Positions 9,614 through 19,354 of a stretch of 64,000 nucleotides of DNA are shown here, piece by piece. The stretch lies in contig LT598467.1 in NCBI GenBank assembly GCA_900074745.1, positions 1,240,001 through 1,304,000 on the forward strand, read 5' to 3'. The stretch's first letter is position 1, and the number at the start of each line of letters is the position of its first letter. The DNA is from Lachancea mirantina. Its lineage: Eukaryota > Ascomycota > Saccharomycetes > Saccharomycetales > Saccharomycetaceae. The notes under the pieces were generated by a model. The model was not told the origin of the DNA. It searched no databases and worked only from the letters and a program-made list of their open reading frames with translations. The position numbers were made by a program, and so were the translations under genes.

Positions 9614-9709
9614 GCATACTTCAGTATGCTTCAGCATTCCCGCTTGCGTTGGTGTACTCTAGCTTGCCCCATCATCTGCGTTAACGTGCTCTAGCTTATG
9701 CTAGTGCAC
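9614..9709 (+). repeat. Two hairpins in the HBT1 intron 3' part
   Basis: GCATACT (9614-9620) and AGTATGC (9623-9629) form a perfect 7-bp stem with a 2-nt loop. GTGCTCTAGC (9686-9695) and GCTAGTGCAC (9700-9709) form a 10-bp stem with one mismatch and a TTAT loop. They lie after the FMP45 stop and 75-170 nt before the branch point. Confidence 0.7.
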
Positions 9710-9807
9710 GCATGCGCGCCCCAGTTCATCACCATCAAAAGCAACCCTCTAATCCTAGATAATGCTAATAATAAATGATCTTTTACTAACTAGTTTTGAA
9801 TCAACAG

Positions 9808-11917
9808 CGTATTCCAAGGTAATACCAAAACTGACGAGGCCAAATCGGGATTAAACGCCGAGATAGCGCCCGAAGTCGAAGAACTCAACAAAAATGTACC
9901 CAAACCTGCTGTAGAGTACAGCGAACAATCTAGCTCCCCGGAGGTGACCATGAATGAGCGCAGAGAGCATCCTAAATCCAAGTACACGGCTAGCACCACC
10001 CTACCGGTGGACTCGTTAGAATTGCAAAGACAACCTGCCAAAGTGAAGGCCGAGGATGTTAACTTCAACAAGAGTTCGCCCAAACGAGCCGGCAGACGCC
10101 GGTCTTCATTGGAGCGTGCTCTGGCAAGAGACGCTCGTCAACTCAAGACCAAATTTAACGAAAAGCACTGGTTTGGTGGTGGCAGCGACAAAGGCGATAC
10201 TGGCATCGTCAAGAAGAATTCTGGGACCGAGCGTCAGCCGGTCGTCGGATCGCAGAACACTACCAATGCAGAAGTTTCGCCTCTGCAGCCCACCTCTCAG
10301 GTAGGCGTCATTAAGACAGGGGAAACTGCGGGGACTGGTGCACTAGACAAGGACAAGGTCCAAACATCAGTCACAGACGCTTCTGAAGCTGGAGGAATAG
10401 TCCCAATCACCGCGGTAAGCGCTGATAAGGGTGGCCATGCCAAAGCATCGAGTCCAGTCACTAAAGTTATTGCGGATAAGGGCGACCGAGACAGGACGTC
10501 AAGTCCAGAGAATCTGAAAGACGTGACAATTCCAGGGTCGTATTCTGACGGTACCACAGAAAAGTACTCTACGCCCAAAGGCGACTACTTTTTTAAAAGG
10601 GACGAAGCGGCTGCGCCGAAGATGATGGAGTCCTTGGATCCGCATGACAAACCAGCTGCTTTGCATACCGCATCTGCTCCCCAAGCGGGCGGTATGCAAG
10701 AAACGAAGCCAGCAAAACCATTTGAACGGTTGGAAGCCCATGACAATGAAATTAATCCTCCTGGACCCAGAAAGGCCAGTTTGACTCAGGATGAGGAAGA
10801 AGGTTATGAGGAGTATATGCCCTACGGGCAAGGATCTGAAGACCCCGGCGCCACTTGGAATGCAAAGAGGGCTGAGCAACGTCGTAAATCGAGCGGCGAT
10901 TCAGCGTCATCCAACATGGATCCCGAGAGTTCTCCAGAGAGCCCTCGCAACAGGTCCAGAAGCTTCAGTTTGGGTAGCGCAGGCGCGTTTGAGGGACTCA
11001 AGAGAAGAATCTCCAGAGGGTTTTCACATTCCTCTAATAACGACGAAGAAGGGCTACCTGAAGATGACGGCGTGGTGGTCCACAAAGATAGCAGTGTTGT
11101 CATTCACCCCGAGGGCTATGCCGTGGTCGAACCCAGAAATGACTCTGAAGGTCGGTCGTTCTTCTACAATTTTAAAGACGCGTTGGACTCTGTTCACGTC
11201 AAGAACAGAGGGGAGCATCCCGTGAGAGACAGGTACGGGAGAGTTCCTCAACCCTCGTCTCGTCGCGGCAGCACTAAAGACATGTCTGACACGGAGCGTA
11301 AGAACTCGAGGAAAAGCAGCGTGGCGGAGAGTGGAACAGGCAGACGCAAGAGCAGCGTGGCCGAAAGCGGATCAGACAGACGCAAGAGCAGCAATGCAGA
11401 TGGGAGTTCGGGCAGACGCAAGAGCAGTGTGGGTATAAGCGATGCCGAAGCTTTCAGATCTCTGTGTGCGAAGCCCAACCCTAACCAGAACGTCAACACC
11501 CCCATTGTGCCTGTATCAGAGGAGAGCGGGTCGTATGCCAAGCAATTTGGCGAGGGAAAAAGCATGATTGAGGGCAATATGACCACGTATGGGGCTGCAG
11601 CTGCGCGTAAAAAGAGTGGTGGCGCCGAACTGGAAGGAATGGCTCCTCAAGGTTATGTGACGCAAGGATACGAAGGCGTGCGCAACGTTTCGGTGGGGTC
11701 AGCACAGCACGCTGAAGACATGCACAACTTGGCGGCGGCAGCAGCCTCCGCAGCAACAGCTAAACGTGTAATTTCTGGACCTCAGGCTGTTCCAAGAAGT
11801 ATGACTGCTGAAGAAATGCAGCAGGTGAAGGCCGAGACGCGCCGGGAAGTCGGACAACAGGAGAAACTTGCACCAAAAGTTCAAGGTATTCAACCTACCA
11901 AAGAACGGGCCATTTGA
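9808..11917 (+). CDS. HBT1: Hbt1-like polarity/shmoo protein, exon 2
   Basis: Main exon. With exon 1 the protein is 714 aa. It is the single-copy counterpart of S. cerevisiae HBT1 (1046 aa, shmoo-tip protein, partner of ubiquitin-like Hub1) and YNL195C, called mainly by position. It is hydrophilic, disordered and rich in S, K, E and G, with no enzyme domain. Residues ~505-555 hold four RRKSS or RKSS blocks about 12 residues apart, good PKA-type (RRxS) sites. The open frame runs 47 codons upstream of the first in-frame ATG (9950) right up to a consensus splice acceptor, so a spliced start is likely. Alternative: translation begins at 9950 after a 5' leader intron. Confidence 0.78.
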
Positions 11918-13500
11918 CTGCTGCGAGTTTTCAACTCAAAAGACAACGTTAACGATTTATGAAAACGACACGGACACGACTACTAGCTATGAATAAGAAA
12001 ATAATAATAATGACGCGAATCGGAATGACTTTTTGTACTCTTTATATTTTATTTTTATAATTCAACGATTTTATGACCTTCTCTAACTGATTGAAACGGG
12101 AAAGTCGGCAGATGTCGCGCGAGCAGGTGGTCACAACGCAGCTATGGCAAGCGCTAAAGCAGCAGCCGAAATTGGATTGATTTTGGCCTGTTTTCCTGAT
12201 TTTCCTGAATATTTGTGTGGTGTTCCCGGATGTTGAAAAACCATATAAAGGGCAAACAAGACTTAACCTTCTACAAACCACTTCGAAATAAGGGGAAAAC
12301 CCCCACAGAGTAAGAACTCAGACATGAATAGGGTTTGCCCAGTAGGAGAATACCAACATGATGGTCGACATCCGCAATGAGTTAGAGGCTCGCTCAAGGA
12401 CAATAGCGCACAGCAATGGGAGATTTTGGGTCGGCGGCTAAGAAACAGGAGCCGCAAGGGGGAGGGTAAGAACAAAGTGTTAAGTCACACGCTGAGAACT
12501 CGCATCAGCACTGTGATTGGGGGCTTGAACAACATTCTTAGAGACACGAATTCGCTACCAATGCGGGGGTGACGATGCCGCTGACGAGGATGGAATAAGC
12601 GATCACGTGACAGCTTCTAGATGTTTATCTCTTAATACGGTGATATGGAGCTGATTTCCGACGCGCCACCCCACGCTACCCCCACGCTACCCCCACATTT
12701 CCCACGTACGTCGACATCTCTGTCACTTCGAACGTCAAAGTCAAGACACTGCTCACCCTCCCCCGAGTACCCTCTCATGGCCGGTTGCACACGCTGCACA
12801 CGTTGCATATTGCAGGTTGCGAGATAGGCGCCATTGTCGCGCTACAGCCAACAAGAGTCAAAATTTCAAGATTGTTCTTAGGGTCGGTTTCAGAAGCTCA
12901 GAATTGAAAATCGCCATACTAACGTCTGGGTCACCTGACTACGCCTAACGCTGCAATTCTCATCCATGCTCTGTCACTCCGCGTCCCATTTGACATCCCC
13001 GGCTGTTCGAAAAAGGAAATGTTGGAGGTTGTCCCAGCGGTGTACTGTTGCAACCATTGATGCGAGTTAAGGTTGAGATAGTGAAAGAAAAAATTTTCGC
13101 CCTATAAGCAGGAGGGTGTCTTTAGACGACTAGGAGGAAAAGAGGGAGGAAAAACGAAAAAATACACAAAATAAGGACTTTTACTAGGCAAACAACGTGT
13201 TTGGAAGCTGTTGAAACCGCGAATCGCAACGAATTTAGGCGAGCCTAGTTTTGAAATTGGGCCCAAAAAAAAAAATCAAGCGAAAACCGTAAGAGTTTTG
13301 GCATTTTTAGCGTGAGTGTGTGTGTTGTTAAAGCTCAAGGGATATTTTGGCCGATATAGTATAGGGGCAAAAGGATTGTCGAACGCGAGTGTGATATCAT
13401 ACGAGAAGTGGAATAGGTTTGTTTATTCGGCTTTGGTCGTTTTCTCATTTTTCGTTGTGTATTGCACGTCAACAACTGGTCCTGGAATTTTGCTCGTGAC
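11918..13500. other. Long gene-free region upstream of WHI3
   Basis: 1583 bp with no convincing gene; frames inside are at most 79 codons and look random. It holds a TATATAAAG-like box near 12242, a perfect URS1 (TCGGCGGCTA) at 12431-12440, CACGTG at 12604-12609, and a purine-rich stretch at 13120-13165 close to WHI3. S. cerevisiae has the meiotic gene SLZ1 at this position; it is not recognisable here. Confidence 0.6.
12431..12440 (+). promoter_or_regulatory. URS1 element (Ume6 type)
   Basis: TCGGCGGCTA, followed by AGAAA, is a full match to the meiotic URS1 core. No gene starts close by on either strand; WHI3 begins 1.06 kb downstream. Confidence 0.5.
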
Positions 13501-15342
13501 ATGTCATTGATCAACTCAGGGGTCTCATCTCTGGACGCGAGTTCCGGGTTTGGATTACATCGTGCGTTCAGTGCGAGTTCTGAGAATTTACAAACTAGTG
13601 GCGCGAATTCGGCTACGAATTCCCCGCTTCATTTGGCTACAATGCTTAACAGTCTTTCGATGGGACCAAGTTCGTCTTCTCAGGGCAGTACTAGCGGCCG
13701 GCCAACGCAAACTTCTTATCTGCTGAAGGTGAAAAATGTGCCGCAAGATATCTCCCTGCGTGAAGCCCACGCGGTTTTCGCACTCGCACTGGACGTCAAC
13801 GGCATTGACATTGCCAAGGATTCGTTGATACAAGACGAACCAGTAGCGGTAATCATAGCCAAATTTGACTCTTTAACCACAGCATCGCAATACGCCGCGA
13901 TTTTGGACTCTAAAACCGACATTTTTGGACCTGCGTTCCTTTACAAACCAAACGTCGAGTTGATCGACGAAATTACGCAACAGCAGATCCCCTTCCAGCA
14001 GCGTCATGCATCCGAACCAACTCAATCGCATCAGCAGCATTCTCCCCAACATCAGCATCTCTCATCGCAGCCAGAACAGCAGCCTTTACATGGGACTCAA
14101 CGAGGTTCATCCCAGGTACAAATACCACCAATTCAAACGGATCAAACGCCGCATAGTCAATCTCAAACACAGTTGGAACAACAAGATGCATTCACTTCAA
14201 GCATGGTTTCTCCACCTCAATCTGCATCCTCGATAAAGAGACCGGGGCTCTTGGGACAAAGATCTAGATTCTCATTCTCGGATCCTTTTTCCAGTGATCA
14301 ACCCCAGCAGCAGACCCCCCAACAAAATTCCCAAGATATGATTTCGACTCCGTTGAAATCTCAAGACGCGGGTAAATCTTTCCTGCTAATGGAGAATGAT
14401 GAGATAAATGAAAGCATATGGGGTTCTAATGGTGGAATCCCTTCCAGCATGAGCGGGCTAGCATTTGCATCACAGCCACAGACGCCGTCTTTAGAATGGG
14501 GGACGACTGGAAGAAGACAAGGTTCTTTTTTTTCTTCTATGAATCCCGCTACCGTTTCAACCAATGACATTACCAGTATGCAACTTGCTAGTCAACTACC
14601 TCCCAACTTGTCAGCAGGACTACCGCAACACTCCTCTCTACCCTACAGTCTTGTGGGCCATGTGGCTCCTCCCAACACTAATGCTACCGACGGAACTGTA
14701 ACGCAGCAACACTTGCCAGGTTCTCAACCTCAAGGACATGCATCATTACAATCGGTTCCGGGCCAACAATCGCAGTCCAGCTCTGCATCGAGTGGCCCTC
14801 AAAAAGTCGGCACTCGCAGAACAAGCACTTCTAAAAGTACATCGGGGACCATACTTTCGCAAAAGACTCCTACTTCGGGACCTGTCTCGTCTACTGGCGG
14901 CATTTCTCAATTGGACCTTTCATTATTGGCAAGAGTTCCACCACCTGCCAATCCTGCTGATCAAAACCCTCCTTGTAACACCTTATACGTGGGTAACTTA
15001 CCTCCAGATGCCACGGAACAAGAACTGCGGCAACTATTTTCGGGCCAAAAAGGTTTCAGAAGGTTGTCGTTCAGAAACAAAAACACAAATGGAAATGGTC
15101 ATGGCCCCATGTGTTTTGTCGAATTTGAAGACGTGGCACATGCAACAAGGGCATTAGCCGAGCTTTACGGCAGACAATTGCCGCGTACCGGAACCAATCA
15201 TAATAACAAAGGTGGTATTCGTTTGAGCTTCTCAAAAAATCCTTTAGGGGTCAGAGGCCCAAATAGCAGGAGAAGCGGTAACAACGGCACTGTAAGCAAT
15301 GGGAACTACAGTTACGCCACCGCGTTTGGGAAATCTTCCTAA
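13501..15342 (+). CDS. WHI3: RNA-binding protein Whi3 (Whi3/Whi4)
   Basis: 613 aa. Binds G1-cyclin CLN3 mRNA and restrains cell-cycle entry; forms condensates. The first in-frame ATG is 13501. A degenerate RRM-like fold at ~75-150 (YLLKVKNVPQDISLREAHAVF) is followed by a long Q/S/P-rich low-complexity region, including the family motif KRPGLLGQRSRFSFSDPF near 255. The C-terminal RRM at ~490-580 has RNP2 LYVGNL and RNP1-like GPMCFVEF. It is the single-copy parent of the WHI3/WHI4 pair. The 5' leader region is unusually long and gene-free. Confidence 0.93.
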   Translation: MSLINSGVSSLDASSGFGLHRAFSASSENLQTSGANSATNSPLHLATMLNSLSMGPSSSSQGSTSGRPTQTSYLLKVKNVPQDISLREAHAVFALALDVNGIDIAKDSLIQDEPVAVIIAKFDSLTTASQYAAILDSKTDIFGPAFLYKPNVELIDEITQQQIPFQQRHASEPTQSHQQHSPQHQHLSSQPEQQPLHGTQRGSSQVQIPPIQTDQTPHSQSQTQLEQQDAFTSSMVSPPQSASSIKRPGLLGQRSRFSFSDPFSSDQPQQQTPQQNSQDMISTPLKSQDAGKSFLLMENDEINESIWGSNGGIPSSMSGLAFASQPQTPSLEWGTTGRRQGSFFSSMNPATVSTNDITSMQLASQLPPNLSAGLPQHSSLPYSLVGHVAPPNTNATDGTVTQQHLPGSQPQGHASLQSVPGQQSQSSSASSGPQKVGTRRTSTSKSTSGTILSQKTPTSGPVSSTGGISQLDLSLLARVPPPANPADQNPPCNTLYVGNLPPDATEQELRQLFSGQKGFRRLSFRNKNTNGNGHGPMCFVEFEDVAHATRALAELYGRQLPRTGTNHNNKGGIRLSFSKNPLGVRGPNSRRSGNNGTVSNGNYSYATAFGKSS

Positions 15343-15982
15343 TTGAGTCGCGGGGGACTCGACGCTATTTTTTTGTTCTGGAATTGTTCTCATTTTATTA
15401 ATAATGTTTTTCCAAGGAGACCCCGGCCGTGTGCTTCTCTTGAATATTTGTTGTTGTCTCCACCGAGCATTTTGCGTGAACAAGTTTTTGCATGATTCGA
15501 AATCTATTCGAAGTTCATTTGAGTAAAGTCTCTCAACGTGAGACATTGACTTTCTATTTTTCTATTATTGATCTCATACGCTATTTTTTTTGGAAGGAAA
15601 GCCGGGCACTGCTATGAACGATTAAAGCCTTGTTTTTACTAATTGATATTTTTCCTTCCTTCATTTTAGGACGATTTTTGGAATCTCGAATTTCCACGTC
15701 ATCGCAGATTCTCTTTATTTTGCCGCTTAACTCGAAGCAAGGATACTGCATTGTTTTCATCATTTTCAGATTAAATCATCACCTGTAACCATACTTCCAA
15801 CCTTAAATTTGATTAATCAGATGCTCATCTACTTTCTTCCACACCCTAATAACCTTTCCAATTCCTGCGGTATAGGCTGTTTGTTTAGTTATCAACTATG
15901 ATCTGAATTCTTCATTGTATACATTATATGATGTAAAGTTGTACATTGTAATAATAGGATGCCTTTTAAGGTGGATAACATC
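15343..15982. other. Convergent 3' region between WHI3 and SHS1
   Basis: 640 bp, AT-rich, between two convergent genes. Only short random frames. I see no RNA gene or repeat in it; it probably holds both terminators. Confidence 0.6.
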
Positions 15983-17650
15983 TTATGCCTTGCCGCTAAC
16001 GATAGATGCCAAATCCGTCCTACTTTCCTCCTTTTTGATTTGAGGCGCTGCTTGCGAAATGTTAGAATCGGTTGAATATCTTGAACGAAGCGACGAAGCA
16101 GAACCGTCAAGGTGTCTCTGACGTAGCAGTTTTTCTCTAAGTTTGAGTTCTGCAGCTTTTTTCTCGAGCTCTTGTATACGTTTTTGCAATTCTCTTGCGG
16201 ATTGAGCCTCCAATTCTTCAAGCTTTTGCTGTTTAGCAATGATTCGTTCATGTTTGAGAACATATGGAACGGTCTCGGAAATGTTTCTAAGCTTGCTTCT
16301 GTCTGGAGAACCGGGACCTTCGGCACGAGGAGAGTTCTTAATATTGTTTATAATTTCTTCGTTACCACGTCTTATACTTTGAGAAATCTGCCTTAGTGTT
16401 GGGGAAGCTGGATCCTCCATGACAGAGTCCTTGGCGTCAACTGCAACAGGTGGAGTTTCCGATTGAGGCCGAAGTGCTAGTGAAGTCGAAGATTTGAATT
16501 GTCCCGTAGTGATCAAAGACGCAAAATTCGACAAACTTGGTGCGCCCGAATCTCTTTTATTTTCAGAAACGGCTTTTTGTTGATCCACGTCCCATTCCGC
16601 AACCGAAGAGAGTCGTTCGGCTCTGTAATTTTCATATAATACGTTTTGCATGGTATCTTTGAATTCTTGGAAATGGGAACCGAATAAAACGTTTTTCAAA
16701 ACTCCCAAGTCCGAAATCTCGGTGTCATCGATCTTGGCGTCCCCCCACAAATACGATCTCACGTATTCTCCGTCACTGTTTTTAGTATCGGAAGCCACCA
16801 CTGCAAATGGCTGCAATAAAGCGAGAGCTTGGTTTTCTTCGATGGTTTCGACGTCGTCCTCTTCGGGGTCGACTTCGAACTTGTAGATGGGCACGTTGTA
16901 CCGTTCGATATCGTCCATGATATTTTTCTTGAAATTCGCGAGCTCTTCACGCGTAAACGAGTCCGCGCGGGCCACAATGGGTAAAACGTTAGCGTAACGA
17001 GACAAACGTTTCATCATTTCAACGTCAAGTTCGCGCAAACCGTGACCCGTAGGTTCAATGAAATACAGGGCGACGTGGACACGTGTGTCTTCGAACCTCG
17101 GGTTTCTTTGAATCTTGGTCTCCTCGGCGAGCACCTGATCAAACTGTTGTTCGAGAAACGCAGTGATTTCTTTGAAGCACATGCGATTGTCCAAGTTTTC
17201 ACCGATCCCATGCGTCTTGACCAAATTGAAGAGGATCTTGTCGGTAGCAACGCCTTGTTGCGTCGCGGCGCTACTAGATCCATCGCTCGAAACAGACGCT
17301 CTGGAACCAGCCTCTTCAGAATTGGTAGAGATTTCCATCGTCGTTGAAGTGATAGTTATGCCCGGTTCTAAGTGTTCACGAGACGCGTCGAATTGGGCAA
17401 CATGCGATGGAATCCCATTTTTCGAATTGTAGGACACGACTTTGGTTGGTTTAACAATCTGGACACGTGGATTTCCGGGCAATTGAGGCGTTTCAAGGCT
17501 GTAACGATGCGGGAAAACAGCACTCTCGAGTAAATTGTTCGCAAATGCGGTTTTACCTGTACCAGTGTTCCCGACTAGCAACACCGAGTACGCGATGCCA
17601 CGACGATGGTCCTTTCTTCTGCGGTGTATGAGACTAGGAGAAGAGCTCAT
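15983..17650 (-). CDS. SHS1: Septin Shs1
   Basis: 555 aa septin that caps hetero-octamers in the bud-neck ring. The P-loop GNTGTGKT is at residues 27-34. The septin GTPase domain runs to ~360, with an inserted acidic and serine-rich segment at ~95-125. The C-terminal third is charged, with a coiled coil at ~465-530 (LEELEAQSARELQKRIQELE). Length and the inserted segment fit Shs1 rather than Cdc3/10/11/12, and it lies next to WHI3 as YDL225W lies next to WHI4. The promoter to the right carries three RTCACRTG sites. Confidence 0.93.
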   Translation of the reverse strand: MSSSPSLIHRRRKDHRRGIAYSVLLVGNTGTGKTAFANNLLESAVFPHRYSLETPQLPGNPRVQIVKPTKVVSYNSKNGIPSHVAQFDASREHLEPGITITSTTMEISTNSEEAGSRASVSSDGSSSAATQQGVATDKILFNLVKTHGIGENLDNRMCFKEITAFLEQQFDQVLAEETKIQRNPRFEDTRVHVALYFIEPTGHGLRELDVEMMKRLSRYANVLPIVARADSFTREELANFKKNIMDDIERYNVPIYKFEVDPEEDDVETIEENQALALLQPFAVVASDTKNSDGEYVRSYLWGDAKIDDTEISDLGVLKNVLFGSHFQEFKDTMQNVLYENYRAERLSSVAEWDVDQQKAVSENKRDSGAPSLSNFASLITTGQFKSSTSLALRPQSETPPVAVDAKDSVMEDPASPTLRQISQSIRRGNEEIINNIKNSPRAEGPGSPDRSKLRNISETVPYVLKHERIIAKQQKLEELEAQSARELQKRIQELEKKAAELKLREKLLRQRHLDGSASSLRSRYSTDSNISQAAPQIKKEESRTDLASIVSGKA

Positions 17651-18286
17651 GGGGGGAAGATAACGGGTATTTAAGCTTGAAGGATGGTTATTTTAGGTCG
17701 AATTCGGATCAGTTGGAGCTTTGATCCACTATTGACAGTTGACTTTGTTTCGTGTTCGTGAATTCGTGTCACGTGATGTAGTGTAGAGTTACAGAAAGTC
17801 ACATGATCAACCATCCCTCTTATTGTGTCACGTGACTCTTTATTTGATAATCATGCGACACGAACCTTGACGTCCAGACAAACAACTCTTAACTTCAACA
17901 GATGTTCATTAATTACCAACATGGGCATCAAGACAAGCTACTTTCCTATGATCTTCATGTTGTTCAGTGGGATTTAAATCTAGAGACGTCTAAAGCCCAT
18001 TTTTGGACGATAGCGGTGAAAACCGTCACCGGAGTGGGGACCGGTTGAGCTGTAGGCATGGTGTGTGCAAGTCATTGGTGGGACATATATCCTTATTGTA
18101 CTTAAAAAGTCTTGTAAAAGGCCATGTAGAAAACCTTGTAGAAGGTCTTGAAGACTCAGAGTCGTAACATTAATTCAAATCAATGGGTTTCATAATGGTG
18201 TGGAGCGTCGTATTAAATTGTTGACGTTTCGACTAAAGATCTCCAGCCACTATATCAGATCTCATACTTATCGACAATCTCAAAAA
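17651..18286. promoter_or_regulatory. Divergent promoter of SHS1 and the oxidoreductase gene
   Basis: 636 bp without a gene. GTCACGTG at 17768-17775, GTCACATG at 17798-17805 and GTCACGTG at 17827-17834 are three Cbf1/Pho4-class E-boxes on the same strand at about 30-bp spacing. An imperfect repeat of CTTGTA(G/A)AA lies at 18113-18152. Confidence 0.5.
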
Positions 18287-19354
18287 ATGAATGGCTCCCA
18301 CGGCCATAAGAGCTGCATAGTCATTGGTGCTGGTGGTGTTGGTGTTATCACCGCTTATTCGCTGTTCAAAGCTCAAAAATGCCAGGTTTCGCTTATAGTA
18401 CGTTCCGACTACGATCATGTCGTTCAAGAGGGATACAATATTGATTCCTGCGACTACGGTGCCGTCAAGGAATGGAAGCCCCATTACGCATACCGTAATA
18501 CACAAGACGCTGCGGCCGGGGACCGGTTTTTCGACTACATCGTCGTAACGACCAAGAACATCCCAGATGGTGCAGCTGAAAACACGGTTAGCCAAGTGAT
18601 CAGGCCATTGGTTGAGTCCAATGCGCGAATCGACTCCACAAGAGTCACTTGTGTTGTTTTGGTTCAAAACGGTATCGATATTGAAAAAGAGCTGCAAGAA
18701 GAGTTTGACCATCCCCTCGCCCTGGTCTCCGGTGTCCAATTAATTGCCTCAACGAAATTGGCACCCGGTATCGTTCACCAGAAGGGCAAGGATCATCTTA
18801 TTGTCGGCGCTTTCGATGCAATGGATGCCCACGCCGTCGCTGGCGCGCGGGAGTTTGTTGAAATGTACCGTAATGAGGGCCAAAACCATGTCGAATTCGA
18901 CGCCTCGACCCGGTTTACCAGATGGAAAAAGCTGTTATACAATGCCGCAATCAATACTACGACTGCACTAGTGGAACTAGACGTCCCCAGGTGTCTTGAA
19001 TTTGCACAGGGCTCACTGGGTACCGAGCATACACTGTTTCGTCCTGCGATGCAAGAGATCGTCGCCATTGCAGCAAGCGAGGGCATCACTCTCGGGGAAC
19101 AGCTGATCGATTTCTTCGTTGAGATCACACGAAACTTGGTCTACAAACCTTCCATGTGCGTAGACCACGAGAAGGGACAACTCATGGAAATCGAAGTGAT
19201 TGTGGGTAACCCTTTACGCATTGCACAACGGAATGGTGTCCCCACACCCACGTTAAATGTCATCTACACCTTGATCAAAATGTTGCAATCGAAAACAAAG
19301 GAGGCACAGGGATTGCTGAAGTTTGATGAAAAGACGGCGCGCCTGGCTCAATAA
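18287..19354 (+). CDS. PanE/ApbA-like NADP oxidoreductase
   Basis: 355 aa, starting at MNGSHGHK (first in-frame ATG). The Rossmann motif GAGGVG is at residues 14-19, followed by SLFKAQKCQVSLIVRSDYDHV. The C-terminal helical domain has the ketopantoate-reductase pattern (RWKKLLYNAAINTTTAL, then a second helical half). It is related to ketopantoate reductase and to S. cerevisiae YDL144C, whose substrate is not established. It interrupts the otherwise collinear order between SHS1 and GCR2, so it moved in or was kept only here. No membrane or targeting signal is obvious. Confidence 0.8.
   Translation: MNGSHGHKSCIVIGAGGVGVITAYSLFKAQKCQVSLIVRSDYDHVVQEGYNIDSCDYGAVKEWKPHYAYRNTQDAAAGDRFFDYIVVTTKNIPDGAAENTVSQVIRPLVESNARIDSTRVTCVVLVQNGIDIEKELQEEFDHPLALVSGVQLIASTKLAPGIVHQKGKDHLIVGAFDAMDAHAVAGAREFVEMYRNEGQNHVEFDASTRFTRWKKLLYNAAINTTTALVELDVPRCLEFAQGSLGTEHTLFRPAMQEIVAIAASEGITLGEQLIDFFVEITRNLVYKPSMCVDHEKGQLMEIEVIVGNPLRIAQRNGVPTPTLNVIYTLIKMLQSKTKEAQGLLKFDEKTARLAQ

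Larger units (their letters stand above)
8490..9807 (+). other. HBT1: HBT1 intron (1318 nt) containing the whole FMP45 gene
   Basis: Donor GTAAGT at 8490, branch TACTAAC at 9784-9790, acceptor CAG at 9805-9807 (18 nt from the branch A). The FMP45 coding region lies entirely inside on the same strand. A TATAAAG at 8523-8529, ~140 bp before FMP45, could give that gene its own start. The 3' part (9614-9709) has two hairpins. This would be long for a yeast intron. S. cerevisiae YNL195C and YNL194C, the homologous pair, are described as sharing a promoter (from memory), which fits this arrangement. Confidence 0.7.

Noticed and set aside
9572-9629. GTATGC at 9624 as the donor for HBT1, with an exon starting at ATG 9572
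   Set aside because: The phase (1) does not match the acceptor frame (needs 2), and the motif lies inside a hairpin; GTAAGT at 8490 fits better.
12645-12827. 60-codon plus frame in the HBT1-WHI3 gap as a remnant of SLZ1
   Set aside because: No coiled-coil or leucine-zipper pattern; low-complexity P/T/S/H from a CCCCAC-rich DNA stretch.
17768-17900. Centromere (CDEI-like RTCACRTG)
   Set aside because: No AT-rich CDEII of suitable length and no CDEIII CCGAA element nearby.
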